Part shown: piece by piece, positions 25,584 through 38,100 of the stretch | How positions within the stretch are numbered: the first letter of the stretch is position 1 | Layout: each line of letters starts with the position of its first letter | Assembly (NCBI GenBank): GCA_026545765.1 | Contig: CM048844.1 | Span: forward strand, 74,543,590 to 74,607,589 | DNA from: Plantago major | Lineage: Eukaryota; Streptophyta; Magnoliopsida; Lamiales; Plantaginaceae | Reading direction: 5' to 3' | Length of the DNA: 64,000 nucleotides | The notes under the pieces: model-generated | Databases searched by the model: none | Seen by the model: only the letters and a program-made list of their open reading frames with translations | Told to the model about the DNA's origin: nothing | Position numbers and translations under genes: made by a program

Positions 25584-28500
25584 TCAATCAATCTTGACTG
25601 AGGAATAGATCTTTCGGACAAACCAGAAACATGCATAGAAGCCCATTGTTCCCGTCAAGACAAAGAAAGCATATGATGCAATCAACATATAGCCAAAGTA
25701 CAAAATTCCTGAAACAAGCTTTGTGATCTCCAACTTAGTTAAGAAGTAGAAAATCGAGTATAAGAAAAGATATAGAGCAGATGAACCAGAAGTGAGATAA
25801 GCTCTCCACCACCAGTGATAGTCTTCACTGCACAACTGGAAGTAGCAGAGCACGATTGTTATCTCAGCACATGTGATTATCAAGATCACAAACACAATGA
25901 AGAGGAAACCAAATATGTAATAGAACTGGTTCAGCCAGATGGAAGTCAATATAAAGAACAGCTCAATGAAAACAGCACCAAATGGAAGAATGCCCCCAAT
26001 CAGTATTGAAAAGATTGGCTTCATGTACCACGCCTGTTCAGGAACTTGTCTAGGGATCTTATTTGTTTTCACTGGATCTTCGACGGGAGCTTTCTTGAAT
26101 CCCAGATAACTACCAACAAAGACCAAGGGTACTGATATTCCAAACCATAAGCAGACAAGAGCAAACATAGTTCCAAAGGGTACAGCACCAGATGATTTCT
26201 CTCCCCAGATGAGAGCATTCAGCACAAAAAATACTGCAAAGAGAATGCCTGGAAACATAAATGCAGTTTTCAAGGTATTCCTCTTCCATTCTGTCCCCTT
26301 GAACATTTTGTACATGCGCGCAGATGAATAGCCGCCAAACAGTCCCATAAAAACCCATAACAGAACCATGGCAGTCATAAGACCCCCACGATTAGAAGGT
26401 GACAGGAAACCTAGCAAAGCGAAGATCATTGTGACAAGTGTCATTGCAAAGATCTGAACACCAGTTCCCAGATAAACACACAACAATCCAGAATTAATAG
26501 GTGCCCTAAAAACATCTCCATGTACAAGTTTCCATCCAGTTTCTTCTTGAGCTTCATCTTGGGTTTCCAATTGATTGTAGTTAGCAATATCTCTGTAGAG
26601 TGTCCTCATCATTATCATTGCAACCATGCCCGAGAGAAATAGAACGATCATCAAAGAATTGATGATTGAAAACCAATGAATCTGATCATCGTTCATCAGG
26701 AGGTAAGTGTCCCACCGTGATGCCCACTTAATTTCACTTTCCTAAAAGTTGACATCATAAAACAGCTTAGGGAAGTAATTATATCAGTAAAGAAATATCA
26801 AACATAGGGTTCAAAATACATACCTTGAATGTAACATCATACGTAAAGACAACCTCCTTGTCTTTTTCAACTTCCTGGGGAACAGTGCTCCCCTGAATCA
26901 TATTCTTAGTATTCTGGTTGCAGGTATCCACCTTAGGGTTCTTGTCATCCCACTCTTTGTACTCATGATTAATGCTGGCAGGAAAATATCCACAATAAGA
27001 GAAGAACAGAATGAACTTTGTCAAATGACACACAAAACTACTTCATTATATGTAATTCCACTTGTATGGGTAAAGTTCTTCCTGATCATAGTTACCACAG
27101 AAATGAAAAACTTGGGTACAATTGCAATTTGCAAGTGAAATAGCTTCATTTAACCACAGAAAGCAGCACACCTGTTAGGAGAAACTTCAAACCCAACAAT
27201 ACGAGCAGAATCAGTTTCTAGGTCTTTATGATACATCACTCTGAAGCTCAAATGGTTATGAATAAAATATTTCCCCTCTTTGCTCTGAGAAAGTATGCAT
27301 TAGATCAATGGCAAAAAAAGGTGATTTTTAGGAGATTAAAAACGAAAAAAATACTAACCCCAGCATAAGTGCCCTTGAAGCCCACTCGGAAACCATGCTC
27401 ATAAGTTGTTGATGGAACTCCATCACGTCTCTGCCTAAGTACAGCAACTGGAAGATTATCCAGGATCCTGAATTATATTTCAGGTATGGGCAGTGAGATA
27501 AATTATTTGACGAATCATCAGTGTATCTATGGTTCATACAACATGATAGTGCGATAATAAGATCAGTTTAATATCATAGATGCAACTATGTCAACTAAGA
27601 AACACGATAACTCAAGGCAACACATGACGTGCTTACATGTTGATTCTGTACTCATCATCAATTTTTTCCTTAAAATCCTTTGCGGAGTGATCATCGAGTT
27701 TAATTTTGCATGCGACTGTACAAGACTGCTCATTCCTCATATGAAACTACCATCATCACACCAGATCAACCGAAATTAGTAAAGATGTTCAATATAGGAT
27801 ATGTAAATATGAATATATGAGCCCTAACAGCCTCAAGATAGCCATAGTGTCTTACAGTATAAACTGAGTTCTCTATACGGTCACCTCGAAGAACCTCTCC
27901 CAAGTTCTCAGCAACATTTCTGATTTTCTTTGGTTTGCAGTATTTCAAGTAGTAGAAGTCATATGGAAGCTGTGTCTTAGTCGAAGACAGTTTGTTCACT
28001 TTGACTTGAAGTTCGTCCCCCTGTCAAGAAAGCCGAGTCAAGTACCACATATCACAAAATATTATCCTGAGTTCATTCATAGGTGGGAAAAGAAAACTGC
28101 AGTAGGAAAGTTAGAACAGGTCAAACTGAACTTCATACCACAAACAATGCATAATGATAACAATGAGAGTGAAAACCATTACAGCTAGAATACCATTGCA
28201 GGATACCAGTTCAAGGTGCGATGCCCAAAGAATAATGAATGTAACCGAGAATGACAGCAGAGAAGCTAAAATATATAGATTGATTGATATAAACTGGAGC
28301 AAATGTCAATATATATCAAGTAGAGTTTTAAGCATTAAAGAATGAGTATAGTATCTACAGCATCCACATAATCGAATAATATGCATAAATATTCTACGGT
28401 GGCAGATGAATAATGAGTATATGAAACTAATACCCAAGGATTCACAAGAAACAGGAGTTGAATAATCTTCTAGCTAGCACAAATAACAGCAAAAGCCACA

Positions 28501-28918
28501 AGTCCAATACCTTGAGAAAAACTCTTTTCTTGATGCTTTAACCAATACATAACAAAATCAAATCGAGAAGTCAAATTTTGGCACGATTGAAAGTTGAAAT
28601 CAAATAGTAAGGTGAAAATTATAATCCGACTGAAAAATGCTGCATCACATCACACTCTACCAATTGAAACAAAAACAAACAGTGAGCTCATCATATCATA
28701 TAATAAACCTAGATCTTAGAGGAGATAATTAACAAAAAAAAAGGACGAATAAACAGAAATCGCAACTTGTGGATCTAGAAATCGCTGAATTGAGAATGAA
28801 ATACCGTTTGGAAGTCGCGAGGCGCAACACCGGGAAGATAGAAAGCGTAAGAAGATGAAATGAGGAAAACGAAGCAGATGGCTATGGCTGCCATCCGATC
28901 CGAGTATCGGCGACCCAT
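25584..28918 (-). CDS. TMN: Transmembrane 9 superfamily (TMN/EMP70) protein, copy A, intact
   Basis: Endomembrane (Golgi/endosome) nine-span protein of the EMP70 family, linked to membrane-protein sorting. Exons on the minus strand: 28918-28805, 28020-27856, 27746-27637, 27467-27359, 27284-27172, 26974-26824, 26741-25584. They sum to 1920 bases with one open frame, 639 residues. All junctions are GT..AG. Signal peptide about residues 1-25, ending before [12 protein letters not shown] lumenal domain runs to about residue 270 ([18 protein letters not shown] and [12 protein letters not shown] are family-typical). Nine hydrophobic segments follow, all in exon 7. The C-terminus KIYSSVKID carries the KXD-type motif known in this family to bind COPI and hold the protein in the Golgi. 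It resembles Arabidopsis TMN6/TMN7. A second, inverted copy lies at 51478-55701. Confidence 0.95.
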
Positions 28919-28959
28919 TTGTCTCTGGATTCGGATTCTTCTTCTGCACAGAATTAGAG

Positions 28960-29259
28960 CTGCAGAAACAAGAGAGGTTTTGGAGTGTTGTCTTTATTTA
29001 TTACTTAGTATATTTAATTTTGAATTCTATATATATATTTTTTTTTAATACAATATTACATTGGACAACTTTATCATTAATAAATTCTCTAATAATGTTT
29101 CAATTATTCTCTATACGGAGAAAATAATCACCTATTTCGGAGATCGAACTCTTGATGTAAAATGTCTTTCTACCATTGGCCATTCAAACGCTTTGACTTC
29201 TATATGTATTGGAGGCGATATAATTTGGAAAACATGTAAATGTAATAAATGTATTGTAT
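28960..29259. other. Upstream flank of TMN copy A
   Basis: AT-rich with a run of T near 29039. It does not obviously resemble the upstream flank of copy B, so the duplication seems to end close to the start codon. No gene. Confidence 0.5.
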
Positions 29260-30490
29260 CACTACAAGAAATTTCGATTTTACCAATGGATTTATCCGTC
29301 TCTAATTAGCGACGGATCTGTCGCATTTAGCGAAGCTCAATCCGTCTCTAATTACGTTGACCAAAGCAAAAGAAAAAAATGAAATTTAGTGACGAATATC
29401 CTTATCTGTCACTAAGGAGGGTCTATAACTCTAATATTACCCAACTACTTCCTTCCATCACTCACAATTCCATCATATTATCTCCAACCTTCTCTCTAAA
29501 ACCCTAATTCCTTTCCCTCCCCTCCCAGTCACCACTAACCACCAGTTCCGACCACCACCAACCCCCCACGCCCACCCCACCACCGTCCAGCCGCTGACCA
29601 CCCCACGAGAGATCTCCACTGTCACCCCACCTCTCTGCCACGACACCACCACTACGAGATCTCCCTCCCACCACCACACCACCACCACTGCCTCCAGATT
29701 CGTCCACCACTAATCCTCCACCTCCCCGCCTCTACTAACCACCCACCACCACTGTACCCCGCCGCCTCCCACCCACCCAACACCACCAACCCACCTCTAT
29801 CTGGATCTCACCAGATCTGCCACCACCCACCTACATCACCACCGCAACCCACCACACCACCCACGTCCCACCTCGCCCCCCCCCCCCCAACCACCACTAT
29901 TTCTTCCAGATCCGTCTAGATCTGACTTCCTCCGTCCAAGATTCGTCAAGATGCAACAAGATCTGACCAGATCCACCACCTGCTTCCGATGAGTAGTCAG
30001 ATGAAGAAGAAGGCTGTGTTTTTTTTTTTTTTTTTTTTTTACCTTTTCCATATTTTTTTTCATTTTTTCTTATTAATTTTGTATAATTTCTTATTTGTAT
30101 TATTGAATATTGTATATTGTATTATTGAATATTATATTATTGAATATTGTATATTGGAACTCTACATATATAGTACGATTGTATCATTGTCAATGTAAAT
30201 ACAATAAACCTAGATAAAACAGGATATTTATCCGTCTCGTTTCCAAATCTGCGGATTTATGCATTTAAAAAAAATTTAAAAAAAACACCTTGTCCGTCGC
30301 TAAATCCGTCTCTAATTAGCGACGGATACTTATCCGTCACAAAAAAGGGCAATGACGGTCAACGAATTTATCCGTCACTAACCTAAATTAGAGACGGATA
30401 AATATTTAGAGACGACATATTTATCCGTCGCAACGGATTTAGCGACGGATCGGTCGCTTTTTAGCGCTAAACAACATATTTTTTATAGTG
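29260..30490. mobile_element. Non-autonomous CACTA element with gene-like cargo
   Basis: Starts CACTACAAGAAATTTCG and ends TTTTTTATAGTG, the classic CACTA terminus. Both end regions carry many subterminal copies of ATCCGTC(G/T)CTAA in both directions. No transposase is present. The middle (29480-29990) is C-rich, starts with CTCTAAAACCCTAATTCC like a plant 5' leader, and is full of CCACCA; it looks like captured gene sequence. An oligo(T) tract lies at 30018-30040. Flanking triplets TAT and TAA do not match. Confidence 0.85.
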
Positions 30491-30536
30491 TAAGCGTGAA
30501 AGAAAAGGGAACAAATCACGAAAGACACAGTGAAAA

Positions 30537-32220
30537 TTACAAATTCTTTAGGACCTCCTTGTAAACAACATTAAGGGTGGTGTCTGTCGGTTGGCCTTCT
30601 TCGTCTAACACTAAGGCCTTGAGGCCTTTCTTGCTAGTGACTCTAGAAAATGCCACGTAGAGTTGGCCTTGACTGAAAACTGGCTTCGGGAGATAAATGT
30701 CGACCTGTGCCAATGAATGTCCCTGACTCTTGTTTATAGTTATTGCATAGCAAACAGAGATGGGGAACTGTCTGCGTTGGAACCTAATTGGGAATTTCGT
30801 AATATCTGAAGGTGTGAGAATCATGCGAGGTATGAATACCTTCTGACCAGAATTCTTTCCAGCAATCATTCTGGCCTCAATAACATGCTCTCCTAAGGCA
30901 GTCACGATCAACCTCGTCCTGTTACACAATTCATCGGATTGATCGATGTTCCTAAGAAGCATGATGGGACAGCCAACTTGCGAATTAGATGGTTAGGCAA
31001 GCCCGAGGTCCAGATTGTATTGAGAAATTCGACTAAGTACACATCTTCACGATTTACGATATCATCCTCATCGGGACATATGTTGTCCGAACTCATGAAC
31101 TCCGTGGCATCACCTGGTAACATTGACATGACATAGTCATTTATTTCCCGTACAATCTCATTGGTCGGTGCAAGAATAGCCCTGTCCTGAAAGTATCGTC
31201 CATCACCAACATGATCAAGTATAGAAGGATACGTAATGTTGACCATGGCTGCTACCGGGTCAGAGGCATCATGAATATTAATATCTTTCGGCAATTTGAA
31301 CTCGACCTCACCGTCGTTTGGTTCGCCGATTTCACCGTCCCCAACACAAAGCAACCAATCTGTAAATTTTCTAATCTCTTCTAACTCATCCGAAGATCCG
31401 CCAGACTACACAGTGAATATATGCCATAATAAGTACGACTGATAAGTTTTATCTTAAGTCTAACACATAAATATCAAGATACAAATTAAATTAACATTGA
31501 GATATCAATTGAAAATAACTTGTAGACGCATGTTCTTTGTGAGCTTCAATACTTAGCACGAACTCCAAAGGCGTTTAGATGAGCATAAAGAAGCGCTCAC
31601 GATGTCCTGCCTGCAACCCTTCGGTACAACTGGCAATATCTGTCTGAAATCACCGCCGAAAACGACGACCAATCCACCAAATGGCTTGTCAACACCACCC
31701 ATGACATCTCTAAGACTACGATCTAGGGCCTCAAAACAAACCTTGTTAGTCATGGGAGCCTCGTCCCATATAACCAGCTTGGTATTCATACATAAGCCTG
31801 TAAGATCGCTGCCAGGAGTGATCCTTGAACACATCGTAGTCTCGTCGACATTTAGGGGAATGTTGAATCTGGAATGTGCAGTGCGGCCACTTAGCAATAG
31901 TAGAGATGCAATACCACTGGATGCAACCGGAAGGACTATATCACCCATCCCGCGGAATACGGAAACAACGTCTTCCAGAGAAATGTCTTCCCCGTTCCAC
32001 CATAGCCATAGAGGAAGAATACACCACCATTACCAGATGACACATCATCCATAATCGTATGGTTACATCCCTTTGCTCGTCTGTCAGACACAAATACATA
32101 TGATCGTGCTCCGCTCGCATCTCATCCTTGTCGTATGACAATTCCTCTGCGACCAGATTGTCTTAGCCGTTTTGAACCACGACGTTGTCAGGAATAGGCA
32201 TACCTTCAAACTGGCTCATG
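30537..32220 (-). pseudogene. Helitron (Pif1-type) helicase remnant
   Basis: C-terminal helicase part of a Helitron RepHel protein, broken into several frames. In order on the minus strand: LSYDKDEMRAEHD and LTDEQRDV (about 32150-32070), Walker A GYGGTGKT (about 32015-31992), PVASSGIAS, TAHSRF, Walker B VIWDEAPM and GGDFRQILPVV (31948-31600), NMRLQ then a stop-rich stretch that has GT..AG edges and may be an intron (about 31510-31400), GEIGEPNDGE, LAPTN and VNYP-like NITYP (31354-30910), and TINKSQGHSL...VAFSRVTSKKGLK (30730-30600). Frameshifts separate the Walker A segment from the next. No Rep domain is present and no CTRR hairpin end was found. The element is truncated and dead, though motif preservation suggests modest age. 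Confidence 0.88.
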
Positions 32221-32480
32221 TAATTTTTTGCCGTTCTTTATAACAAATTTTTATTTTCATAATTTCAATACCCTCTCCTAGTAAAATGATATCGAGTTTG
32301 GGGCCCTTAAACTGTGGGGCTTTATGCAGGTGAACATATCACATGGGCTCAGGCCCGGCCAAGCATCGACGAAGCTGTGTATATATTGGAGGGCACTTGA
32401 CCTACCCTTTTAAAAAGCAAACGTAGTGTAATTCCGACGGTATTTTAACATTTCACACTATCCTTTTAAATGTGAAATTC
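32221..32480. other. Short intergenic stretch between Helitron remnant and LTR
   Basis: Nothing recognised. Confidence 0.4.
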
Positions 32481-34121
32481 TGTTAGGAATATATGTTTAG
32501 ATTTTGATCAGCAACCTAATAACTTATCTTAGCTCAGAAAGGTGCTTAGTACTCTTAGTTCACTTGAACACTGTAAAAGAGGAAAATCACTGAGTATGTT
32601 AGTCTAACAAATCTTGTATAGGATGTTAGGTCTCTGAATGTAATTTTTATATCTTTGAAGAAGACCAAGAAGAAGGCATCCGACAGAAGAGTTCAACAAA
32701 TTTGAAAATTTGAAGACTGCACGAGTTTGCTGAAGACGAAGGAAATTGGTTTCATCAGATACCTATGTCCAGATATCTTGAAGAAACAAGTGTTTTTCAA
32801 TAAACAGGTTTCACAAAAGATATATGAGAACACAAGGTTTCTGAACGAGGAAAAGTGCCCACAGATACCTACACTCAGATACCTTGGACAAAACTTTGGT
32901 TCCAGGAAACAATGTTTTAATAAAGTATCTGGAGATGTGAGAGTTTCTTGAAAAGGACATGTAATGCTTCAGAAAGCGTGCATAGTTTCGTTGGCACTGC
33001 ATGACAAAAATAGTACAATGCATTTAATGCGCAGACAGAGACATCTGAACAAAAGAGGAAATCTCTGAAAAGAGACAACGTCTTCTGCATTACTATTTAC
33101 AGATATCAATAGTTTGAATTTCATTGAGCCTAACAGATACTATTCAAACGGCATGATTTTCAACTATAAATATCAACACTTAGAATGCTTGAAAGACACA
33201 CTGAGCTCATTGAAAATACCAAGCTTCTCTGATAATACAACTAGTGGTATCTTTCTCTCAAGCATACAATCCTTCTGCCCACTTACTCTTGACTTAGGTT
33301 ACATTCGACTAACCTCTTGAATTCTAAGTAGCACGAAAGTTCTAAGTGTCCTGATCCTTAACAAGCATTGCTATATGTGAAGGAGTTGAATCAAAAGATC
33401 AAGTGTCTGAGATTCAGTCTCTAGAACATTTATCATAGACTTGGGTCAGTAAAGAACATATCACCACACATTGTGAAGTGTGTTAAGTGACTCTTGTTCA
33501 AGAATGTAGTATTACATAACTGTAGAAGTTATTAATCTACCAATCTGACAAACTCTTCTTAACCAACACCATACACGGTGTGGATTACATGAAGTACTTA
33601 GTTTGGGAAACTAAGGAACAACTCCAAGGTTACTAAGCATAGGAAGTACTTAGTTTGGGAAACTAAAGAACAACTCAAAGGTTTCTGAGTATGGAAAGTA
33701 CTTGGCTGGGAGCCGGGGAATAACTCAGGGGGAACACTTGGTTGGAAACCTAATGTATTTAGGAATCGAGAGAAGATATTTGTAAGGTGAACTCAATTAT
33801 ATGTCTTAGTGGATTCTAAGTCTGAGAAAGGCCGAAGTGGATTAGTTGAAGGATTACGCCACCTTCAGATACCACTATAAAAAGACGTGTTATTTACTTT
33901 CAGCAATTCAATTATCGTTCTCTTTATCCTGCTAAGTATTTAAACACATTATATCTTCTTTGAGCATGCACTTATCACAGAAAAGTCTTCCGCTCTCTGA
34001 TTATAAGTATCAGATATCTTCACACATATATGAGAAACTGTTTTATCGACAAAACTTTTAAAAGACTATTCACCCCCCCCCCCCCTCCTAGTCTTTTACT
34101 TTGCTGTTATCTGGACCAACA
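32481..34121 (+). repeat. Copia-type LTR, 1.64 kb (TGTTAG...CCAACA)
   Basis: Starts TGTTAGGAATATATG and ends GGACCAACA, directly followed by a tRNA-Met-type primer-binding site. That makes it a 5' LTR in plus orientation. It contains three tandem 52-base units and a poly(C) tract at about 34073-34086. It is a better-preserved relative of the LTR at 2577-3928. Confidence 0.85.
33591..33745 (+). repeat. Three-copy ~52-bp tandem repeat in the LTR
   Basis: GAAGTACTTAGTTTGGGAAA-type units begin at 33591, 33643 and 33694; the third is diverged and runs into GGAGCCGGGGAATAACTCAGG. The related LTR at 2577-3928 has only two units. Confidence 0.85.
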
Positions 34122-34268
34122 AGTGGTATCAGAGCAGGAGGTTCCCAAGCCTTCTGCACTGAACCTAGATCCCAGATAAGTGCCCGCTAACTGTTTTTCA
34201 CCTACACTTGATTTGTTTGTTAAGTGTGATTGCTGCAGGATGTCTTTAAGTGACGCTCCAATTCTCAA
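34122..34268 (+). mobile_element. Primer-binding site and gag leader of a truncated copia element
   Basis: TGGTATCAGAGC at 34124-34135 is the usual copia primer site complementary to initiator tRNA-Met. An ATG near 34240 opens MSLSDAPILKPY, the likely gag start, followed by a stop. The rest of the element is missing, replaced by the repeat at 34269. Confidence 0.8.
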
Positions 34269-34524
34269 GCCATATTAAATAAAAAAAATAACAACTCAAG
34301 AAGAATATGCGTACAGTTTCATTTAAGTACATCATTATAGTAGATAATATTGTTGTTAGCCGACTTTATGGAAACATGCGAGTCATAAAGTTGAAAAGTT
34401 TTAATGAATTCGTCTTGGGGCGACGAATTTAAATATATGTTCAAAAATATTTTTCGAAAATTTGTAGATAAATTTATATGAGATTTAATAAGAACTATAT
34501 ATGCAGCCAACATACAAAAAGGGT
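34269..34524. repeat. Dispersed ~250-bp repeat, inverted relative at 59412-59656
   Basis: Shares with the reverse complement of 59412-59656 the boxes AATAACAACTC-GAAGAATATGCG, GTACA-CATTATAGTAGATA, CGACTTTAT, GACGAATTTAAATATATGTT, AATTTATATGAGATTTAATA and ATATATGCAGCCAA. No coding capacity. Confidence 0.75.
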
Positions 34525-35136
34525 CCATACAAAAAATAAACAGTGAAATATATACTCGCTAAAAGTGCAACTAATTCCACAAAATTCACGCCACGATATA
34601 GTTTACGTTTAATAATAGATAGAAATGGGAGAACAAAATAAATTAATCGAGACAACTCCTGGGGTGGTATGTGCTCCCCTCACATAACGATCTTGGTATG
34701 TATAATACAAATCTACCAATCCAACATCATCATAAGAACACCCAATTGATTTTCCATGTGCTAAAATATTAGCCTCATGTTTAACTTGACAAAACTCCGT
34801 GGAACAAAAATCTCAATCAAATGCCAGAATTTCATTGAAAAGTGTAACAAAGGGGCAAAGCTGAAATTTGTTGATTTAAAAAGTTTAATCACAACATAAC
34901 AATCCCTTTCAATTACTACGTGTTACCACTCAAAATTTCTAACAAATTTAGTTACTAATTTGGCTGGCAAACCTTCCGCATTTTAACAACCATAAGCCAT
35001 AAAATTTTATCACCAAGCAATAACATTGCCCTCATGATCCCTAGCAACAACACTTATGCATCCTCCTATTCGAGCTCTTCTCAACCGTATCAAAATTTCA
35101 CGCGGTAGGATGGCTGAAATTTGAATGAATCTGGTG
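34525..35136 (-). other. Intergenic; weak trace of a non-LTR RNase H-like fragment
   Basis: The minus strand near 35075-35010 reads GGCISVVARDHEGNVIAW, which resembles the start of the RNase H-like domain attached to plant LINE-type proteins. It ends abruptly and no other part is present. The segment is also the left flank and target of the hAT insertion at 35137. Confidence 0.4.
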
Positions 35137-38100
35137 TAGGGGTGTTCATTTCGGTAACGGTATACCGAACCGTACCGAAAACCGAAAACCGAAATTTTCG
35201 GTAACAATATTTTAGTGAACCGAAAACCGAACCGAAATGTTTTTTCGGTTCGGTATTGTACCGAAAAATTTCGGTAACGGTTCGGTTTTTACCAAAAAAC
35301 CGAAAAAGATGATAAATTTCAAATTTTCAACATTCATGTTTCATGATAGCAATCACAACCTGCTCCAAAATCCATACTAGTAACATTTAGAAGTCATTAA
35401 CAGCCTTTTCATGAGTTATCCATTAAAATGTGACATAAACCAACTAGACACTTAGCAAGCATACATGATGAAACAGTAGGCAAAATCATACAAAATGATG
35501 CTCCCTTGTCAAGTTGAAATGACACTACCTTTCCAAGTTAATGCCCGATAAAAAGGATTTCGGTTAGATAGTAAGATCATAAATTACATCAATGTGTCCA
35601 AGACACCAAAAAATCATTAGAGTTTGATGCGATGCATTCCAAAAACAGCTTCGACATCCAAAAAATAAGTCATGCGCCCCTGTCCACAAGTAAATCCATG
35701 CGCCCTCGGTCCAAAGTTAATATATATTCAGCTCCTGTATAAAAATGAGGGCAACAATAAACACCAAAACAAATCAATTATATATGATTTATACATGTGC
35801 AGGACATATAACATTAACACCAAATGAAGTCGAGGATATGAAGCATATATACATAATGGAACAGTAAACTGTAAAGTAAAAAGCTGTTGTTACCATATTG
35901 ACACCACCAGTCCATCTTGAATTTTCGTTCATTTTGGTACCTTAACCAATTAAGGAATTGGCTAACACCGACCCAACCTCTAAAAAAGAAGAAAAAGGGA
36001 AGAGAGTTGAAGTATTATATAGCAAAGGATTAAAGAGAAAATGGATTTTAGAACCAAAACATAGTAAATTGATGAAGTACCTTGTTCAATAGAATGAAGG
36101 AACTCATATTCCTCTTGGATAGATAGACGAGACTTGGAAGGCTTGGTTTTCTTTTGAAGTAACCAATCTTGCGTGCATATAAGAGCCTGTGCTGTTTTAG
36201 GAGTCAAAGAAGCCCTATATTCATCAATGACACGTCCTCCTGTGCTAAACGCTGATTCTGAGGCCACCGTAGATATAGGCATAGCAAAAACATCCCGTGC
36301 AAGAGAAGATAGAACAGGAAAAACAGGAACACGGATTTTCCACCACTCAAGAACATCTAAATAAGCAGTAGGATCGTCAAGAACAAGCATTGCTTCACTG
36401 AGATACCTTTCCAACTCATTCTCTTTCTTTTGCTTTTTCAGTGACAACATTTTGAGGTAAAGTGTTGCCTTTTGGTACAGGTACAACTTGGTTTGTATTT
36501 TCAGCCACTGTCCTACTATTGTTCATGGTTGCCTCTGAATTAGATAAATCCATGAATGTTCCTGATGAAGAGCTGGATGCATTTCTATTGGTGGGTGGAG
36601 ACATTTTATGATCATATGCTTCTTGATACTCCTCAAACATTTTCAGCATGACATCCTTTACCCGATTAGCCATAAGGGGTCCCGACTCATCACCATACAT
36701 TGTAGTTAGAGTAAATTCAATGGTTTCAAATTTCTTCCTAGGATCAAGAATAACAACAATGAACATTATAGGGTTGCTTTTACCTTCAAATCCCCAATAC
36801 TTATCAAATTTAAGTTTCATTCGAGAAGCCATACCACTAAGATAAGTATCCTCACTCAATATCCAAGATTTCAACAAATCATCAACATCACTGATTTCAT
36901 CTAAAAAGGTGTGAGATGTAACATAAGACGTACCAGAAACTCGTAGAGTGAGATCATAGAAGTGCTTCAAAGTGATTACAACACGCTTCACAGCAAGCCA
37001 ATCATCCGCATTGGGCAAGCCAACAGGATAAGGACCATCGTTGCTGAAGTCGGCACGAAATGAGACATCTGAAGTTTGATACTTATCAAATACTCTTTGA
37101 AAATGAAGAGCTGTATCCAACAACAAGTAAACAGAATTCCATCTTGTAGCAACATCTAAACACAACAGCTTTTTACATTTAATGTTCTCTTCCAAAACCA
37201 AATCGCTGAACCTTTTAGTTCGAACTGGAGAATGCTTAACCCACCTCACAACCTTGCGAACCCTTTCCACCGACACCTTAACTTCTTTAAGACCATCTCT
37301 AACAACAAGATTAATAATATGTGCAACACATCTTACATGCAAATGTGCCCCACTAAGAAGTGTTGTTCCATTGTCAACAAATCGCTTTTTCAAAAAAGAT
37401 ATGGCCACATCATTAGAAGAAGCATTGTCAACTGTGACCGTGAATATCCTATCAATCCCCCACTCATTCAAACATTTCTCAAGTAAAGCACCTATATCCT
37501 CACCTTTATGTTCAGGGCATGGAATAAAATTAAGAATTCTTTTCTGCAGCTTCCATTCTTCATTGATAAAATGACCAGTCAAAGACATGTAAGTAGCATT
37601 TTGGCAAGAAGTCCACGTGTCTGTAGTAAAAGAAATCCTAACTCCACTCTTTTGAAAGTAGTTTCTCAACATGTTCTTTTCGCTAACATACAGTTTCAAC
37701 ACATCTCTTGTTGTAGTAGCTCTTGATGGAATTACAAATTGAGGACAAACAACTGAGCAGAACAATATAAACCCAGGATTTTCAACATGTGAAAAAGGCA
37801 ACTCAGAAATAACAATGTATTTCGACAAGACTTCCCTGGCTACTTCTTGATTAAACTTCCAAACAGTAGAAATTTCCCTATGACCCTCTCCCTCTCCTGA
37901 CCCAGGTGCAACACCATGAACGAAACTATCAAGACCCTGACTATCTTTAGTTTTCTTTTTTATGTTAGCAGGGTTGCGGTTACACCTTTAAAATGATTGT
38001 TCACACCTGACGTACCGTTAACTCCAGAATCAGCTCTTAATAGCATCTTGCAGTAGTTGCAGGTTGCCATCTCAATGCCGGTATCAGAATCACAATGCAA

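Noticed and set aside
25815..26358. Extra frames inside exon 7 of TMN copy A (and 54927-55470 in copy B)
   Set aside because: Same sequence in other frames; they recur in both copies only because the exon is duplicated.
29473..29710. Gly/Val/Trp-rich minus-strand frames
   Set aside because: Products of the CCACCA-rich CACTA core, with no domain.
33591..33745. CRISPR-like short repeat array
   Set aside because: Direct tandem units without spacers, inside a plant LTR.
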